A DNA stretch of 64,000 nucleotides from Camellia lanceoleosa (GCA_025200525.1 CM045767.1:11639273-11703272); one strand, 5' to 3'; shown: positions 1 through 11,868, counted from the stretch's first letter. The notes: a model not told the origin generated them from the sequence alone. Numbers and translations: made by a program.

Positions 1-47
1 TGGTTTTGTTTCAATTTATTTTATTTACACAGAAGTGTGTTCCAACA
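1..47 (+). repeat. 3' end of copia 5' LTR
   Basis: These bases (GTTTTGTTTCAATTTATTTT..., ending CCAACA) repeat 28510-28558, the end of the 3' LTR. The rest of this LTR lies left of the window. Confidence 0.85.
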
Positions 48-64
48 ATCTTAAGACAGATTCG
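48..64 (+). promoter_or_regulatory. Primer-binding position of copia element (atypical)
   Basis: Bases directly after the 5' LTR read ATCTTAAGACAGATTCG. Most plant copia elements have TGGTATCAGAGC here, complementary to initiator tRNA-Met; that is absent. Positions 50-64 are the exact reverse complement of 28412-28426 inside the 3' LTR. The minus copy has the same arrangement (38061-38074 against 32696-32710). Self-priming by a folded-back transcript is inferred, not shown. Confidence 0.6.
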
Positions 65-535
65 AATTATTCTTTTTACAAAATTTTTCATTTGTTCCCT
101 TTTCTCTTTCTTGTTCTTACAAAAATTATTTTATGTGGATTTACAAAATAATATTCTGGTTGAAAAAATAAATAGTGATTATATACTATTTGACAGATAG
201 TAGTAATATACTATCTATTTTCTTTGACAACTAGTAGTAATATACTGGTGTCATTAACAATTCAGAATATTTATTTGTGGAATTTTTTCAGAAATTAATT
301 TTGGTTTTCAGAAATTATTTACGGCGTTAGTTAATTAAAATTACATTTTAGTGTTTTAATTATTGAAGTATTACAGAAATTTAATTTTCTGTATGGAATT
401 AATTTGGTTAAATAAAATTTTATTTTATTTCCAAATTAATTAAAAAATAAAAGTTGCATTCTTGTTTCTTTTATTTTTATAGACTTTAATTTTGTGAAAT
501 TGGATTAAATTTCTATGAAGTATAAATTCTTATTC

Positions 536-929
536 ATGGCTACTGGAACTAATGCCCAAATAAGTACTAGTGTGGTGGCTACAATTGCACCAACCCCCTC
601 TCCTATTGTGACCGTACCGGTAAATCACGGTGAGAAACCAGAGAAGTTCGTAGGAATTGTTGGTAAAAAATGACAGAAGAAAAGGCTATCTGAAGGAGGG
701 GAAACTAAGAAGTAGAAGTTTAATGACATGTGTTACATTTGTAACAAAAAGGGACATTGGGTCAAAAATTGCCGTTGCAAACGCAAAGGCAAAGGAAGAT
801 CAAGTAAGAAGGTTGCTAAAGTCAATATGACCGAAATGAATAAAATTTCCAATGGTGTAGATGTCTTAAATCTTTTTGCAGTTGTTTCTGAGACAAACCT
901 TATAGGAAATCCTAAAGAGTGGTGGATGG
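536..929 (+). pseudogene. copia gag remnant with zinc knuckle
   Basis: The reading frame opens at ATG 536 (MATGTNAQISTS) and reaches EKPEKFVG before a stop near 672. It then resumes around 727 with CYICNKKGHWVKNC, a CX2CX4HX4C nucleocapsid knuckle. The capsid part between these blocks, normally several hundred bases, is missing, so an internal deletion is likely. The frame ends in EWWMV at 929, where a solo LTR interrupts the start of protease. Gag would coat the retrotransposon RNA; this copy cannot make a full protein. Confidence 0.75.
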
Positions 930-3278
930 TGTCACGACCCAAACCTGCCCCTATGGGTTTAGCATCAGAATCGGTCAAGAATCCGAGATTCTCAAGACCC
1001 GCTTGATAAAGAAGATAATAGGGCAAGGCGGAAGCCAATACAGTAAATAAATAATGTCCAATGAGCTGTGAATGTTTGTATGCAAAAAGATTTCTTTTTT
1101 ATACATGTAGGCATTCGGTACAGAAACAGTATATATATATATATATGTACAATCAATCAGTAGACAGGGACCTAATCCCTATTAATATGATGCTGATCAG
1201 TCTATCTGATGTTCCAAAAGCAGTCTGAGAGGCGGGGAAATAAAAACACCCCTAAGCCATAGCTTGGCAGGTTCGAAATCTCGCAGTGAGGCACATTGGT
1301 TGGCTTGACAAAACTGGAGTTTACCTCGACGCCTCTAGCTTTGATCCGGTGTCTGTACACCTACATATATATATAAGCAGTGAGCTAAAGCCCAGTGAAT
1401 AACATAATGCGTAAAGAGGTTTAGAATGAATGTCCTTACAGTAATGAAAACAGTTCATTAGATCAGTATTTCAGTCTTTCAGTCAATCAGTCATATGTGG
1501 TACATCCATTAGCGTAACAGTAAACAGTAAGTCTAAAAGACCGAACAGTAATGATGGCCATCAATCAGTAAACAATAGTGGTCCCACGAGGGAACCGACA
1601 GAGATCTCTATGTGATAAAGATAAGCGATGGCGCTAAGGATGCCACGATGCAGTTCGAAATAATGGACATACATTCATTCAAGAATCAATATCGATTCGA
1701 AATGATTCGATTCGATATTGAAGATAATCATTTTGAACATATCTTTACACAATTGTTACTCACGAGTTACGGGCTCTGATAGGCTAGAGCGTCTCCTCGA
1801 AATGCCAACCCTAGCGATGCAGAACGAACACACACTAAGCTACATAGTTGGGAAGGATAATGATAATTTAATCCCTAAATGCCTCGGTGTGTTCTTCATC
1901 TATATCCTCATTAAGATGTCTTAAACTAGGCCTACGAATGCCTAGGATGGGATGAGGACGCAAAGATGCACTCAGAAAACATTTTCAGAATTTTCAGAAA
2001 AACAGAGTCCCGTTCGAGCGCATATTTCCCCGCTCGAGCGGACATGCAATAAAGGTCCCCGCTCAAGCGTAAACTTTCCCGCTCGAGCAGACCAAAAAGT
2101 ACATGATACTCAAAAATCACGCTCGATTGGGCGCTCGATAGCCGCTCGAGCGCAAGACACAAGGTTCCGCTCGAGCGGGGTGCAAAGTACTGGATGCTCG
2201 AATTCCCCGCTCGAGTGCCACTTCCCCCGCTCGAGCGGGAGTGCAAAATCTGGAAAACCCAGATTGCACCTCCAAGCCAAAAATCAAGTTTTCAAACACC
2301 AAATTCAATCTTTTTGGGCCCACTTTTTGGAAAACCTTTGAAAACTCATACTGTAACATGATTAAAAGCTCAATTTGTAAAACAAGGCCCAAGAGTAGGC
2401 TCAAACAACCTCAATTTCAAACCCATTTTTCATGAACAATCTTCAAACATGACATGTATGAATTCAAACCAATTCAAAGCTTTAATACATGCTCTAATGA
2501 GCCCAACCTTTGCAAAACAAGATGAAATCATAGTCTATTCTTAAAATATGGACATGCATGTGAGGAAACATGAACTATAACCTCAAAACTTCAATGTATG
2601 TACATGCATGCAACAATTAAGCTTCAACACCACAACTAGAGCCATAAATTGGCTATAGACTTCAACTCACTCTAAACCATGCAAGAAATCAACTCAACAC
2701 ATAAACAAGGAGGCAATGAATCTACCTTAAGTCTTGAATTAGAGATATGGAGGCTCAATTATGCACTTAAGCTTCAATTTCCTTCACTTCTACCAAATTC
2801 CAAGCCAATTAGAGATGAAATCACACTCTCCTAGCTCTCTCTCTCTCTCTAATTCGGTGGTGTACTCAAAATGGCTGGTGAAATTTGTTTTGACCAAGTG
2901 TAATAAGACTCAAAGGTGCTAAGTAAGTGGCCCACTATTGGTGGCAAAAATGTAAATAAGTGCGCAATGCAATTTAACCTATTTTAATCTAATTTAATCG
3001 TACCAAATTACATTTTAATTAAATACACCATAAAATCGTATAAATCCTACTGATCATGAAACACTAATCGATTTCCGGTTCGGCCATCGATAAGGCCTTC
3101 AATTGACAGTTTAAACACATAAAAGCAGAGATAATTAAATAGTCAAGCAGATAAGCATGAAATTAAGCAGTCTGAGCAATCAATTGGGTTTGATTTGATC
3201 GGTCATTTGATAATTTGGTCAGTTCAATTACTTTCCATAATCGGCATAAATTAGTGATCAGTAACGAGGGTTATTACA
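930..3278 (-). mobile_element. Solo LTR of a Ty3/gypsy (Tekay/Del-like) element
   Basis: The 2.35-kb block begins TGTCACGACCC and ends GTTATTACA, so it has TG...CA termini. It interrupts the copia protease between EWW and DTGATRHIC. Flanks are GATGG (925-929) and GGTGG (3279-3283), a 5-bp target duplication with one mismatch. No gag or pol is present. The sense strand is inferred to be minus because plant chromovirus LTRs commonly end in GGGTCGTGACA. A second copy of the family lies at 13955-16333. It holds the palindrome cluster listed separately. Confidence 0.8.
2009..2240. repeat. Cluster of CGCTCGAGCG palindromes in solo LTR
   Basis: About ten copies or near copies of the 10-bp palindrome CGCTCGAGCG occur every 15-40 bp, for example at 2031-2040, 2081-2088, 2153-2162, 2169-2177 and 2229-2237. 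Several are extended to CCGCTCGAGCGG. The same cluster recurs in the sister LTR at 15047-15295. Short ORFs reading through it on both strands are by-products of the repeat. Confidence 0.8.
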
Positions 3279-4554
3279 GGTGGACACTGGTGCTACTCGC
3301 CACATCTGTGCTGACAAAAAGATGTTCACATCTTATTCAGTAGTGGACAATGGTGAACAACTTTTTATGGACAACTCTTCGACTTCTAAAGTTAAAGGAC
3401 AAGGAAAGCTTGTACTTAAGATGACATCTGGAAAGGAACTCACTCTCAACAATGTGTTGTATGTATCGGACATTCCCAAGAATCTTGTTTCCGGATCTTT
3501 GTTGAGTATCAATGGGTTTAGGCTAGTTTTTGAAAGTGACAAGTTTGTACTTACCAAAAAACGGGATGTATATAGGGAAAGGTTACATGTCTGATGGCCT
3601 TTTCAAAGTGAATGTAATGACTGTTGTACCCTTTGGTATTAATAAAGATACATCTTCTTCTTACTTGCTTGAGTTTTCAAATTTATGGCATGGTAGATTA
3701 GGACATGTTAATTATGGATCTTTGCGAAAATTAATTAATATGGAATGTTTACCTAAATTTGACATTGATTCAAATCATAAATGTGAAATTTGCGTTGAAG
3801 TAAAATTATCCAAAACTCCTTTCCATTCAATTAAAAGAAGTACGAAACCACTTGAATTAATTCATAGTGACATTTGTGATTTTAAATCAATTCAAACTAG
3901 AGGTGGAAAAAAGTATTTTATCACTTTTATAGATGACTATACTAGATATAGTTATGTTTATTTAATTTGGACCAAGGATGAAGTTTTGAAAACTTTAACT
4001 CAATATAAGAATTAAGTTGAAAATCAACTTGGTAAAAAAATAAAAAAAACTAAGAAGTGATAGAGGTGGTGAATATGAATCACCTTTTGGTGAGTTTTGT
4101 AAAGAACATAGAATAATTTATCAAACCACCGCTTCTTACTCACCTCAGCAAAATAGAATTGCTGAAAGAAAAAATAGGACTTTAAAAGAAATGATGAATG
4201 CCATGTTAATAAGTTCTAGATTACCTCAGAACTTGTGGGGGGAAGCAATATTTTCTGCAAATTATATTTTAAATAAAGTATCCCAAAAGAAAGTGAATCA
4301 AACACCTTATGAAATGTGGCATGGGAGAGTGCCATCTTACAAATACTTAAAAGTGTGGGGGTATTTGGTTAAAATGGTTATTCCTAGTCCTAAAAAGACT
4401 AAGATAGGTCCTAAGACCATTGATTGCATTTTTATTGGTTATGCCAAGAATAGTAGTGCATATCGGTTTTTAATATATAAATAAAAACATACCGAAATGT
4501 ATGTAAATACTATTATTGAGTCTCGAAATGCATCATTTTTTGAACATGTATTTC
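3279..4554 (+). pseudogene. copia protease, GAG-pre-integrase and integrase (broken)
   Basis: Protease resumes as [15 protein letters not shown] (the D-S/T-G active-site motif) and runs to [13 protein letters not shown] one-base shift near 3560 moves the frame into the pre-integrase part (HGRLGHVNYGSLRKL) and the integrase zinc region (CEIC). The catalytic core starts at HSDICDFK and FITFIDDYTRYSYVYL. A stop follows at about 4013, then a damaged stretch to 4190. The frame reopens with MMNAMLISSRLPQNLWGEA...YKYLKVWG and ends at FFEHVF, where the gypsy element inserted. Integrase would join retrotransposon cDNA to the chromosome; this copy is dead. Confidence 0.88.
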
Positions 4555-5403
4555 TGTGCGGGGAGCAAATATTCAGGCAAGCCTGCACTTCTTTCTTCCG
4601 AGCTCCTGTCTGTCCGATCGACCATGAGCTACTGCAGTGTGTGGTAGGAAAACCCTCAAACAATCAAGTCGAGAACACACGAGGATAGAGAGAGAGAGAG
4701 TTGAGTGTAAGTATTTCTCTTACCAAATGTTCATCTGTCTCGGCATGGTAGCGAGATACACTTATATACTTTCTGCGCCCAAATCTGCTCCCATTAGTCT
4801 CTTGACACGAGGGGTTACTCTCCCATCTATCAGCACAAATCCTGCAGCCACCACCTAACCAAATCGTCAGGCTACATTGGCGAGCACTGGCATCTGCAAT
4901 GAACCACCTCGGCCTTTCACGACCGCGCTGCGTAGCGTACCCGAGTGCTCCACTCGCTGAGCTCCATCACAACCAAGCTTCGTAGCACCCTAGTATGGCC
5001 GAGCTTCAGACAGGTTAGGCCGGTCCAAGGGAGACATTTTCGCTGAGCTACATGCGCGACCATAAGACCCGGATCGGCAGTCGATCATCTCTGCCTCCTT
5101 CGACCGAGCTGCTTATCGAGCTCAACGGTCCCACTGGCTGAGCTCCATCACAACCGAGCTCAACAGCATTCCGTGCGACTATGCTCCAGACAAGTTAGGC
5201 CGATTCACCTGATGACCTAAAAAAAAAGCGAACAAGAGAAGACAAGCTGGCAGAGGATTATCTCGGCCAACTTTGGTTTGGACTTTGGTCGAGCAAGCTT
5301 CACCTCCGCTCGGCCCAATCCAGCTCGGCCCAAATACGCTTGGACCACATTCAGCCCGGCCAGAACCACGGCTCAAGCCGAGATTACGAAAATCCCCCTC
5401 TCA
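4555..5403 (-). repeat. 3' LTR of the non-autonomous gypsy element
   Basis: 849 bp, matching 9293-10164 over its length with scattered differences. Because the element lies on the minus strand this is its 3' LTR. A TATA-like TATATAAG lies on the minus strand at 4761-4768, with the same box at 9527-9534 in the other LTR. The expected polypurine tract just right of 5403 is poor, perhaps through decay. Confidence 0.88.
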
Positions 5404-5470
5404 ATTGCCTTAATTTAAATGCGTGCTAAGCGTGGTGGGATTACATTACGAGGGCGGGCTATACTTTTTG

Positions 5471-7270
5471 CTCGGTGACCCAGTCTGCTTGGTTTAGGAA
5501 CTCCAAGGCGAGCAACGTCCGCTCTGTGACTTGCTTTTTGGCTAGCAAGATCAGCTCGGCAAGGAACTCCAAAAAGGACAAGCAAGGTCGCCAGCGACTT
5601 CCTTTTTGTCGAGCAACATTAGCTCGGCAAGGAACTCCAAAGAAAGCGAGCAAGGTCTGCTCCGCAACTTTCTTTTTGGTGAGCAAGATCAGCTTGGCAA
5701 AGAACTCCAAGGTCGGCGAGCAAGGTCCGCTTCGCGACTTGGTTCTTGGCGAGCAAGATCAGCTCGGCAAGGAACACCAAGGTCGGCGAGTAAGGTCAGC
5801 TCCACGACTTTCTTCTTGGCGAGCAAGATCAGCTCGGCAAGGAACACCAAGGTCGGCGAGCAAGGTCCGCTCTGCGACTTGCTTCTTGGCGAGCAAGATC
5901 AGCTCGGCAAGGAACACCAAGGTCTACGAGCAAGGTCCGCTCCGCGACTTTCTTCTTGGCAAGTAAGATAAGCTCGGCAAGGAACTCCAAGGTTGGCGAG
6001 CAAGGTCCGCTCCGCGACTTGCTTCTTTGAGAGCAAGATTAGTGGAGAGTAAGATCAGCTCAGCAAGGAACTCCAAGGTCGTGAGCAAGGTTAAGCTCAT
6101 GACTTGCTTCTTGGCAAGCAAGATCATCTCGGCAAGGAACACCAAGGTTGGCGAGCAAGGTCCGCTATGTGACTTTCTTCTTGGTGAGCAAGATCAGCTC
6201 GGCAAGGAACTCCAAAGAAGGCAAGCAAGGTCCGCTTCGCGACTTCCTTCTTGGCGAGTAAGATAAGCTCGGCAAGGAACTCCAAATAAAGCGAGCAAGG
6301 TTTGCTCCGCAACTTTTTTCTTGGCGAGCAAGATCAGCTCGGCAAGGAACTCCAAGGTCGTGAGCAAGGTCCGCTCATGACTTGCTTCTTGGCGAGCAAG
6401 ATCAGCTCGGCAAGGAATACCAAGGTTGGCGAGCAAGGTCCGCTATGTGACTTTCTTCTTGGTGAGCAAGATCAGCTCGGCAAGGAACTCCAAAGAAGGC
6501 AAGCAAGGTCCGCTTCGCGACTTCCTTCTTGGCGAGTAAGATCAGCTCGGCAAGGAACTCCAAATAAAGCGAGCAAGGTCTGCTCCGCAACTTTCTTCTT
6601 GGCGAACAAGATCAGCTCGGCAAGGAACTCCAAGGTCAGTGAGTAAGGTCCGCTCCGCGACTGGCTATGTGGCGAAGCGAGCAAGATCAGCTCGGCAAAG
6701 AACACCAAGGTCGGCGAGCAAGGTCCGTTCTGCGACTTTCTTCTTGGCGAGCAAGATCAGCTCGGTAAGGAACTTCGTAGAAGGCAAGCAAGGTTAGTTT
6801 CGCGACTTCCTTTTTGGCGAGTAAGATCAGCTCGGCAAGGAACTCCAAAGAAAGCGAGCAAGGTCCGCTCCGCAACTTTTTTCTTGGCGAGCAAGATCAG
6901 CTCGGCAAGGAACTCCAAGGTTGGTAAGCAAGGTCCATTCCGCGACTTGCTTCTTGGCGAAACAAGATCATTTCGACAAGGAACACCAAGGTTGGCGAGG
7001 AAGGTCCACTCCACGACTCGTTTCTTGGCGAGCAAGATCAGCTCGGCAAGGAACACCAAGGTCGGCGAGCAAGGTCCACTCTGCGACTTTCTTTTTGGTG
7101 AGTAAGATCAGCTCGGCAAGGAACTCCAAGGTTGGCGAGCAAGGTTCGCTTCGCGACTTCCTTCTTGGCGAGCAAGATCAGCTTGGCAAGGAACTCCAAA
7201 GAAAGCGAGCAAGGTTCGCTCCGCAACTTTCTTCTTGGCGAGCAAGATCAGCTCAGCAAGGAACTCCAGA
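5471..7270. repeat. 70-bp tandem array (about 25 copies)
   Basis: The unit contains AGCTCGGCAAGGAACTCC, GCGAGCAAGGTCCGCT and CTTCTTGGCGAGCAAGATC. AGCTCGGCAA recurs at 5761, 5831, 5901 and 5971, so the period is 70 bp. Because 70 is not a multiple of 3, each ORF crosses the unit in all three frames and the predicted peptides repeat every 70 residues. Long overlapping ORFs open on both strands and are almost certainly not genes. The array occupies the place where pol would be in a full gypsy element. Tandem arrays in the 3' region are known in Tat-lineage retrotransposons. Confidence 0.95.
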
Positions 7271-7630
7271 GTTGATAAAACCATCAACAAACCTCTTGCT
7301 GAGCAAAATCTGACCGGTAAGGAATTCCAAAGTTAATCAAAATCATCAACAAACCTCTTGCCGAGCAAAATCCGTCCGGCAAGGAATTCCAAAGTTGATA
7401 AAATCATCAACAAACCTCTTGCTGAGCAAAATCTATCTGGCAAGGAATTCCAAAGTTGATCAAAATCATCAACAAACCTCTTCTTGAAAGCAAAATCCGT
7501 CTGGCAAGGAATTCCAAAGTTGATAAAAACCATCAACAAACCTCTTGCCGAGCAAAATTCGTCCGGCAAGGAATTCCAAAATTGATCAAAACCATCAACA
7601 AATCTCTTGCCGAGCAAAATCTGCCCTGCG
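7271..7630. repeat. 62-bp tandem array (about 5-6 copies)
   Basis: A second array abuts the first. Units contain GGAATTCCAAAGTTGAT, ATCATCAACAAACCTCTTG and GAGCAAAATC; GGAATTCC recurs at about 7321, 7383, 7444, 7508 and 7570. The shared GAGCAAAATC/GGCAAGGAA words suggest that it and the 70-bp unit arose from one ancestor. Confidence 0.9.
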
Positions 7631-7861
7631 AGGAATTTTGATCCTTCCATCAAAATGATTGTTAGTTGCCCCTTGGACGGCACTAAATCCGCTTGGCATG
7701 GCAAAAATACAACAATCCTCAAGAAAATGGTTTACTTGTTTCATTGTGCCAATGGCAAAGAGGGTTACAAAAATAGAACTAAGAACAAAACTTTAGATTG
7801 GCAGAGTTCGATGTTCTGAAAATGGATTGGCCATTTACATTCCGCGAGTTTTATGCCCCTT

Positions 7862-9224
7862 TTACTCGGCCTTCTTATAGACGTCTTCAAAAACCGAACT
7901 CCCTATATCTCTTCCATGGTGGTTTGCATGGCCATCATCTTGTCCGACTGCGTGAACCTTTCGCACTACTCTCTTATTCTCTACTACTGGACTTGTCGTC
8001 ACGGTAGCTGCGGCTGCATCGTCTTCAACTCGGATGTGCTCATTGATGCGCTGCATTAGTTGGCCCATAGATGTCGGCTGGTTCATGGTAAGCAAGTCCC
8101 GTAGTCTATATCTGACCGGGAGACCACGCTTGTATTGTGTGATTGCAAGGTTGACCGGGCAATCCAAGATCTCGTTGAAGGTCTTCCAATAGCTGGAGTT
8201 GTATGCCTTCAATGTGTCGCTCAGCTCCATCTTGACATTGAGAAGGTGGTTGACTTCCTTTGGCATTTTGGTGTTGGTTTTGAAGCGTGTTACAAAGGCC
8301 TCGCCCAACTGTTGCCACCTTTCGATGCTTCTCTCCGGCAGCCTCTAAAACCATTTCAAGCCATGTTCACCCAAGCTCGACGGGAAGATTAGGCACATAA
8401 GAGCGTCATTTCGCCTATGTCCGGCTATGACCTGTCGGAAATGTTTACATGCATATATGGATCGGTCTTTCCGTCGTAGAGCGTGAACTTTGGCTGGTGG
8501 AAGCCCGCTAGAAGCGGTGTCATCTCTATCTCCACAGAGAAAGGAGTGGTGCTCAGCCTCACCAAGTCTGTGTCTAAAAGGAGAGGCGCAGCTAGGCGGG
8601 GTGGAAGCATTCCGACCTCTTCACTGGCGTGTCCCCCATAGGATAGCCGCTGGAATGCCGGCACTCTTTGAGCTTCCTGCCGAAGCAGGCAGTTCCTTCA
8701 AGACTACCCGCATAAATCCTCTAAACAGTGAGTAAGAATACCTCGGCGTCGCCGGATGTGAGGTTGATAGGTCTTTGTCTTCTTGTTGGACCTCTGTACG
8801 TGCGTGTTGGTATCTCCAACCTCGTAACTTCTGGTGATAGAAATGGATGGAGTGTGCGGCTCACCGCAGGCAGGCGGGGTTGGGTGCGCTCACTGTGGTC
8901 TCCCACTCCAGCTACACCCTTCTCTTTGACATGCCTCTTAAGATCCTCCATCTCCGCTGCCATTCTCCGAATGACGGCGTCTTGGTCCCTCAGCTTGTGC
9001 TCCAGACGTCTGGCGTGCGATTCTCTCTGCCACCGGTGATCGTCTGGACTCCGAGAATGACCAAAGCTTCTTCTGCGCTTATCTCGCGTGTCTCTTGAAT
9101 GTCCTTCCGGGGATGTCTCGAGGTTCGCCATTGGAGGAATGGCGGGATGTCCTTCTCTCCGTCTGCCTGACTCCAGGGTAACTCCGTCGATGGCGGACAA
9201 CGGAATCTCATCATTGTTCGCCAT
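7862..9224 (-). pseudogene. gypsy gag pseudogene
   Basis: Reading leftward from 9224, the N-terminus is MANNDEIPLSAIDGVTLES, followed by a charged R/H/D-rich stretch. A second block (8664-8425) has YDGKTDPYMHV, typical of plant gypsy gag, and a third (8308-7862) has GEAFVTRFKTN and LKAYNSSYWKTFNEI. The blocks are separated by frameshifts and by at least one stop between WF and RLPERSIERW near 8345. The start lies about 70 bp from the primer-binding site, as expected. Product: capsid protein, not made. Confidence 0.8.
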
Positions 9225-9272
9225 GGAGGGCGATCAGACGAGCTTGGAAGACAAGGTTTTGTCTTTCAAAGT

Positions 9273-9292
9273 TTCCCATAGACGGCGCCAAT
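9273..9292 (-). promoter_or_regulatory. Primer-binding site of the non-autonomous gypsy
   Basis: On the minus strand the bases after the 5' LTR read ATTGGCGCCGTCTATGGGAA. This resembles the TTGGCGCCGTCTGTGGGAA class found in plant Tat-lineage gypsy elements. Confidence 0.8.
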
Positions 9293-10164
9293 TGTGCGGG
9301 GGAGCAAATATTCAGGCAAGCCCGCACTCCTTTCTTCCAAGCTCCTGTCTGTCCGATCGACCTGCGAGCACAACGGCGGTGAGTTATCCGGCGGTGTGTG
9401 GCCGGAAAACCCCTCCGACGATCAAGTCAGAACACACACAGGGATAGAGAAAGAGAGAAGGGAGTTGAGTGTAAGTATTTCTCTTACCAAATGTTCATCT
9501 GTCTCAGCATGGGGGGCGCAGACACACTTATATACTTTCTGCGCCCAAATCTACTCCCATTAGTCTCTTGACTCGTGGTGCTGCTCTCCCATCTGTCAGC
9601 ACAAATCCTGCAACCACCACCTAACCAAACCGTCAGGCTACATTGGTGGAGCCCGGCATACCGGCGGAACCACCTCGGCCTTTCACGACCGCACTGCGCA
9701 GCGTACCCGAGTGCTCCACTCGCTGAGCTCCATCACAACCGAGCTCCATAGCACCCCAGTACGGCCGAGCTCCAGACAGGTTAGGCCAGTCCAAGGGAGA
9801 CATTTTCGCCGAGCTACATGCGTGACCATAAGACCCGGATCGACAGTCGATTATCTCGGCCTCCTTCGACCGAGCTGCTTATTGAGCTCAATAGTCCCGC
9901 TCGCCGAGCTCCATCACAACCGAGCTCAGCAGCACTCCGTGCGACTGTGCTCTAGACAAGTTAGGCCGGTCTGCGGCAGATCACGATCACCGAGCTAAAA
10001 AGAGCGAACAAGAGAAGGCAAGCTGGCAGAGGATCATCTCGGCCAACTCTGGTCTGGACTTTGGTCGAGCAAGCTTCACCTCAGCTCGGTCCAAATATGC
10101 TTGGACCACATTCAGCCCGGCCAGAATCGCGGCCCAAGCCGAGATTACAAAAATCCTCCTCTTA
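9293..10164 (-). repeat. 5' LTR of the non-autonomous gypsy element
   Basis: 872 bp, the partner of 4555-5403. Its left edge TGTGCGGGGG (plus) abuts the primer-binding site. Its right edge CTCTTA aligns with CTCTCA of the other LTR, so the terminal C of the CA dinucleotide has become T. The target duplication ATTTC follows. Confidence 0.9.
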
Positions 10165-11868
10165 ATTTCCAAATAAGATTGGACAAGAGACTAGTACTAA
10201 TAAAAGATCTTTTGATGCTATTACTAGTAATGATCAAGAACATGATCAAGAGCAAGAGTTAGATCAAAATGAAGAAGAGGAACTTAGGCGTAGTAAACGT
10301 GCTAGAATCTCAAAATCTTTTGGTCCAGATTTTCTAATATTTTTATTAGAAAATGAGCCTTTAATTTTTAAAGAGGCTATGTCCAGTCATGAAGCTCTTT
10401 TATGGAAAGAAGCTGTCAATAGTGAAGTTGAATCCATATTGCAAAATCACACTTAGGAATTAGTGGACTTACCACCAAATTGTAAACCACTTGGGTACAA
10501 GTGGATTTTCAAAAGAATAATGAAAGCAGATGGATCAATTGACAAATATAAGACAAGACTCGTGGTCAAAGGGTTTAGACAAAAAGAAGGCCTTGATTAC
10601 TTTGACACATACTCACCAGTTATTAGAATAACATCCATTAGAATGCTAATTGCCATTGCATCTTTATACAATCTAGAAATTCATCAAATGGATGTGAAAA
10701 TCGCTTTCTTAAATGGTGAGTTAGATGAAGAAATTTACATGGAATAACCAAAAGGGTTTTTTGTTCCAGGAAAAGAAAAGAAAGTGTAAATTGGTTAAAT
10801 TATTATATGATTTAAAACAAGCGCCAAAGCAATGGCATGAGAAATTTGACAAGACAATGATGTCAAATGGATTTAAAATTAATGAGTGTGACAAATGTGT
10901 TTATATTAAAAACATAGATAAAGGTTATGTCATTGTATGTCTTTATGTAGATGATATGTTCATCATATGTAGTAATAATGATACGATTAAAACTTCCAAG
11001 AAAATGTTGAATAAACATTTTGACATGAAGGACATGGACATTACTGATGTAATTCTTGGTATGAAAATTATCAAAACATCAGAAGGATATGATTTGTCAT
11101 AATCTCATTACATTGAGAAAATACTTGACAAATTCAGTAAAGATGATGATCATCTTGCTAGAACACTTGTAGATGTTAATTTGTTTCTATCTAAGAACGT
11201 ACAGGATAGTATGTCTTAATTAGAGTATGCCCAAATTATTGGAAGCTTAATGTACTTGATGAACTGCACTCGCTCGGATATAGTTTATGCAGTAAGTAAA
11301 TTAAGTAGATATACGAGTAACCCAGGAGTAGAACACTGGAAAACAATTATAAGGGTTCTTAGATATCTCCGATTTACTCGTAACATTGGGCTTAATTATA
11401 CTAGATATCTAGCAGTACTTGCAAGATATAGTGATGCAAATTGGATATCAGATACTAGGGACTCAAAGTCCACCAGTGGGCATGTTTTTACTCTTGGTAG
11501 GGCGGCTGTATCTTGGAAATCTTCCAAACAGACTTGTATTGCTAGGTTTACTATGGAATCTGAATTCATAGCTTTAGACAAAGCTGGGGAAGAAGCAGAA
11601 TGGCTTCACCACTTCCTTGCTAAATGCATTCATTATGATAGTCAATCAGCGATTGGTAGAGCACAGAGTCATATATATAACGGTAAGTCACGACACATTC
11701 GTCGTCAACGTAACACCGTGCGATAACTATTCTCTAATGGAATTATTTCCATTGAATATGTGAAGGCTAAAGACAACATAGCGGATCCACTAACCAAAGG
11801 GTTAGCAAGAGAGCTAGTTGAGAATTCATCGAGGGGAATGGGACTTAAGCCTATTAAATAAGAGTTAT
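10165..11868 (+). pseudogene. copia reverse transcriptase and RNase H (five paralogue-checked stops)
   Basis: After the gypsy insertion the copia frame resumes with the hinge RRSKRARISKSFGPDF and then RT ([30 protein letters not shown], the catalytic YVDDM). RNase H follows ([42 protein letters not shown]). Stops at 10454, 10745, 11100, 11217 and 11724 each fall where the minus-strand sister copy has W or Q, so each is one G-to-A or C-to-T change. The sister also shows a short deletion here after HHFLAKC. Function would be cDNA synthesis and RNA removal; this copy is inactive. Confidence 0.92.

Larger units (their letters stand above)
4555..10164 (-). mobile_element. Non-autonomous Ty3/gypsy element (Tat-like PBS), complete
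   Basis: Two direct repeats (4555-5403 and 9293-10164) bound a 3.9-kb interior. On the minus strand the LTR reads TGAGAGGGGGAT...CCCCGCACA. The 5-bp target duplication ATTTC at 4550-4554 and 10165-10169 is perfect. The interior in sense order holds a primer-binding site beside the 5' LTR, a broken gag (9224 to 7862), a 62-bp tandem array and a 70-bp tandem array. There is no protease, RT, RNase H or integrase, so movement would have needed enzymes from another element. It inserted into the copia element between integrase and RT. Confidence 0.93.

Noticed and set aside
48..120. Standard initiator-Met primer-binding site for the copia element
   Set aside because: TGGTATCAGAGC is not present after the 5' LTR in either copy.
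1952..2435. Overlapping ORFs rich in R, S, A and G on both strands
   Set aside because: Produced by the CGCTCGAGCG cluster in a solo LTR.
5471..7270. Regular repeats resembling a CRISPR array
   Set aside because: The whole 70-bp unit repeats with no unique spacers, inside a plant retrotransposon.
5475..7313. Many ORFs of 60-160 codons on both strands
   Set aside because: All are read-through of the 70-bp array in cycling frames, with no start context or domain.
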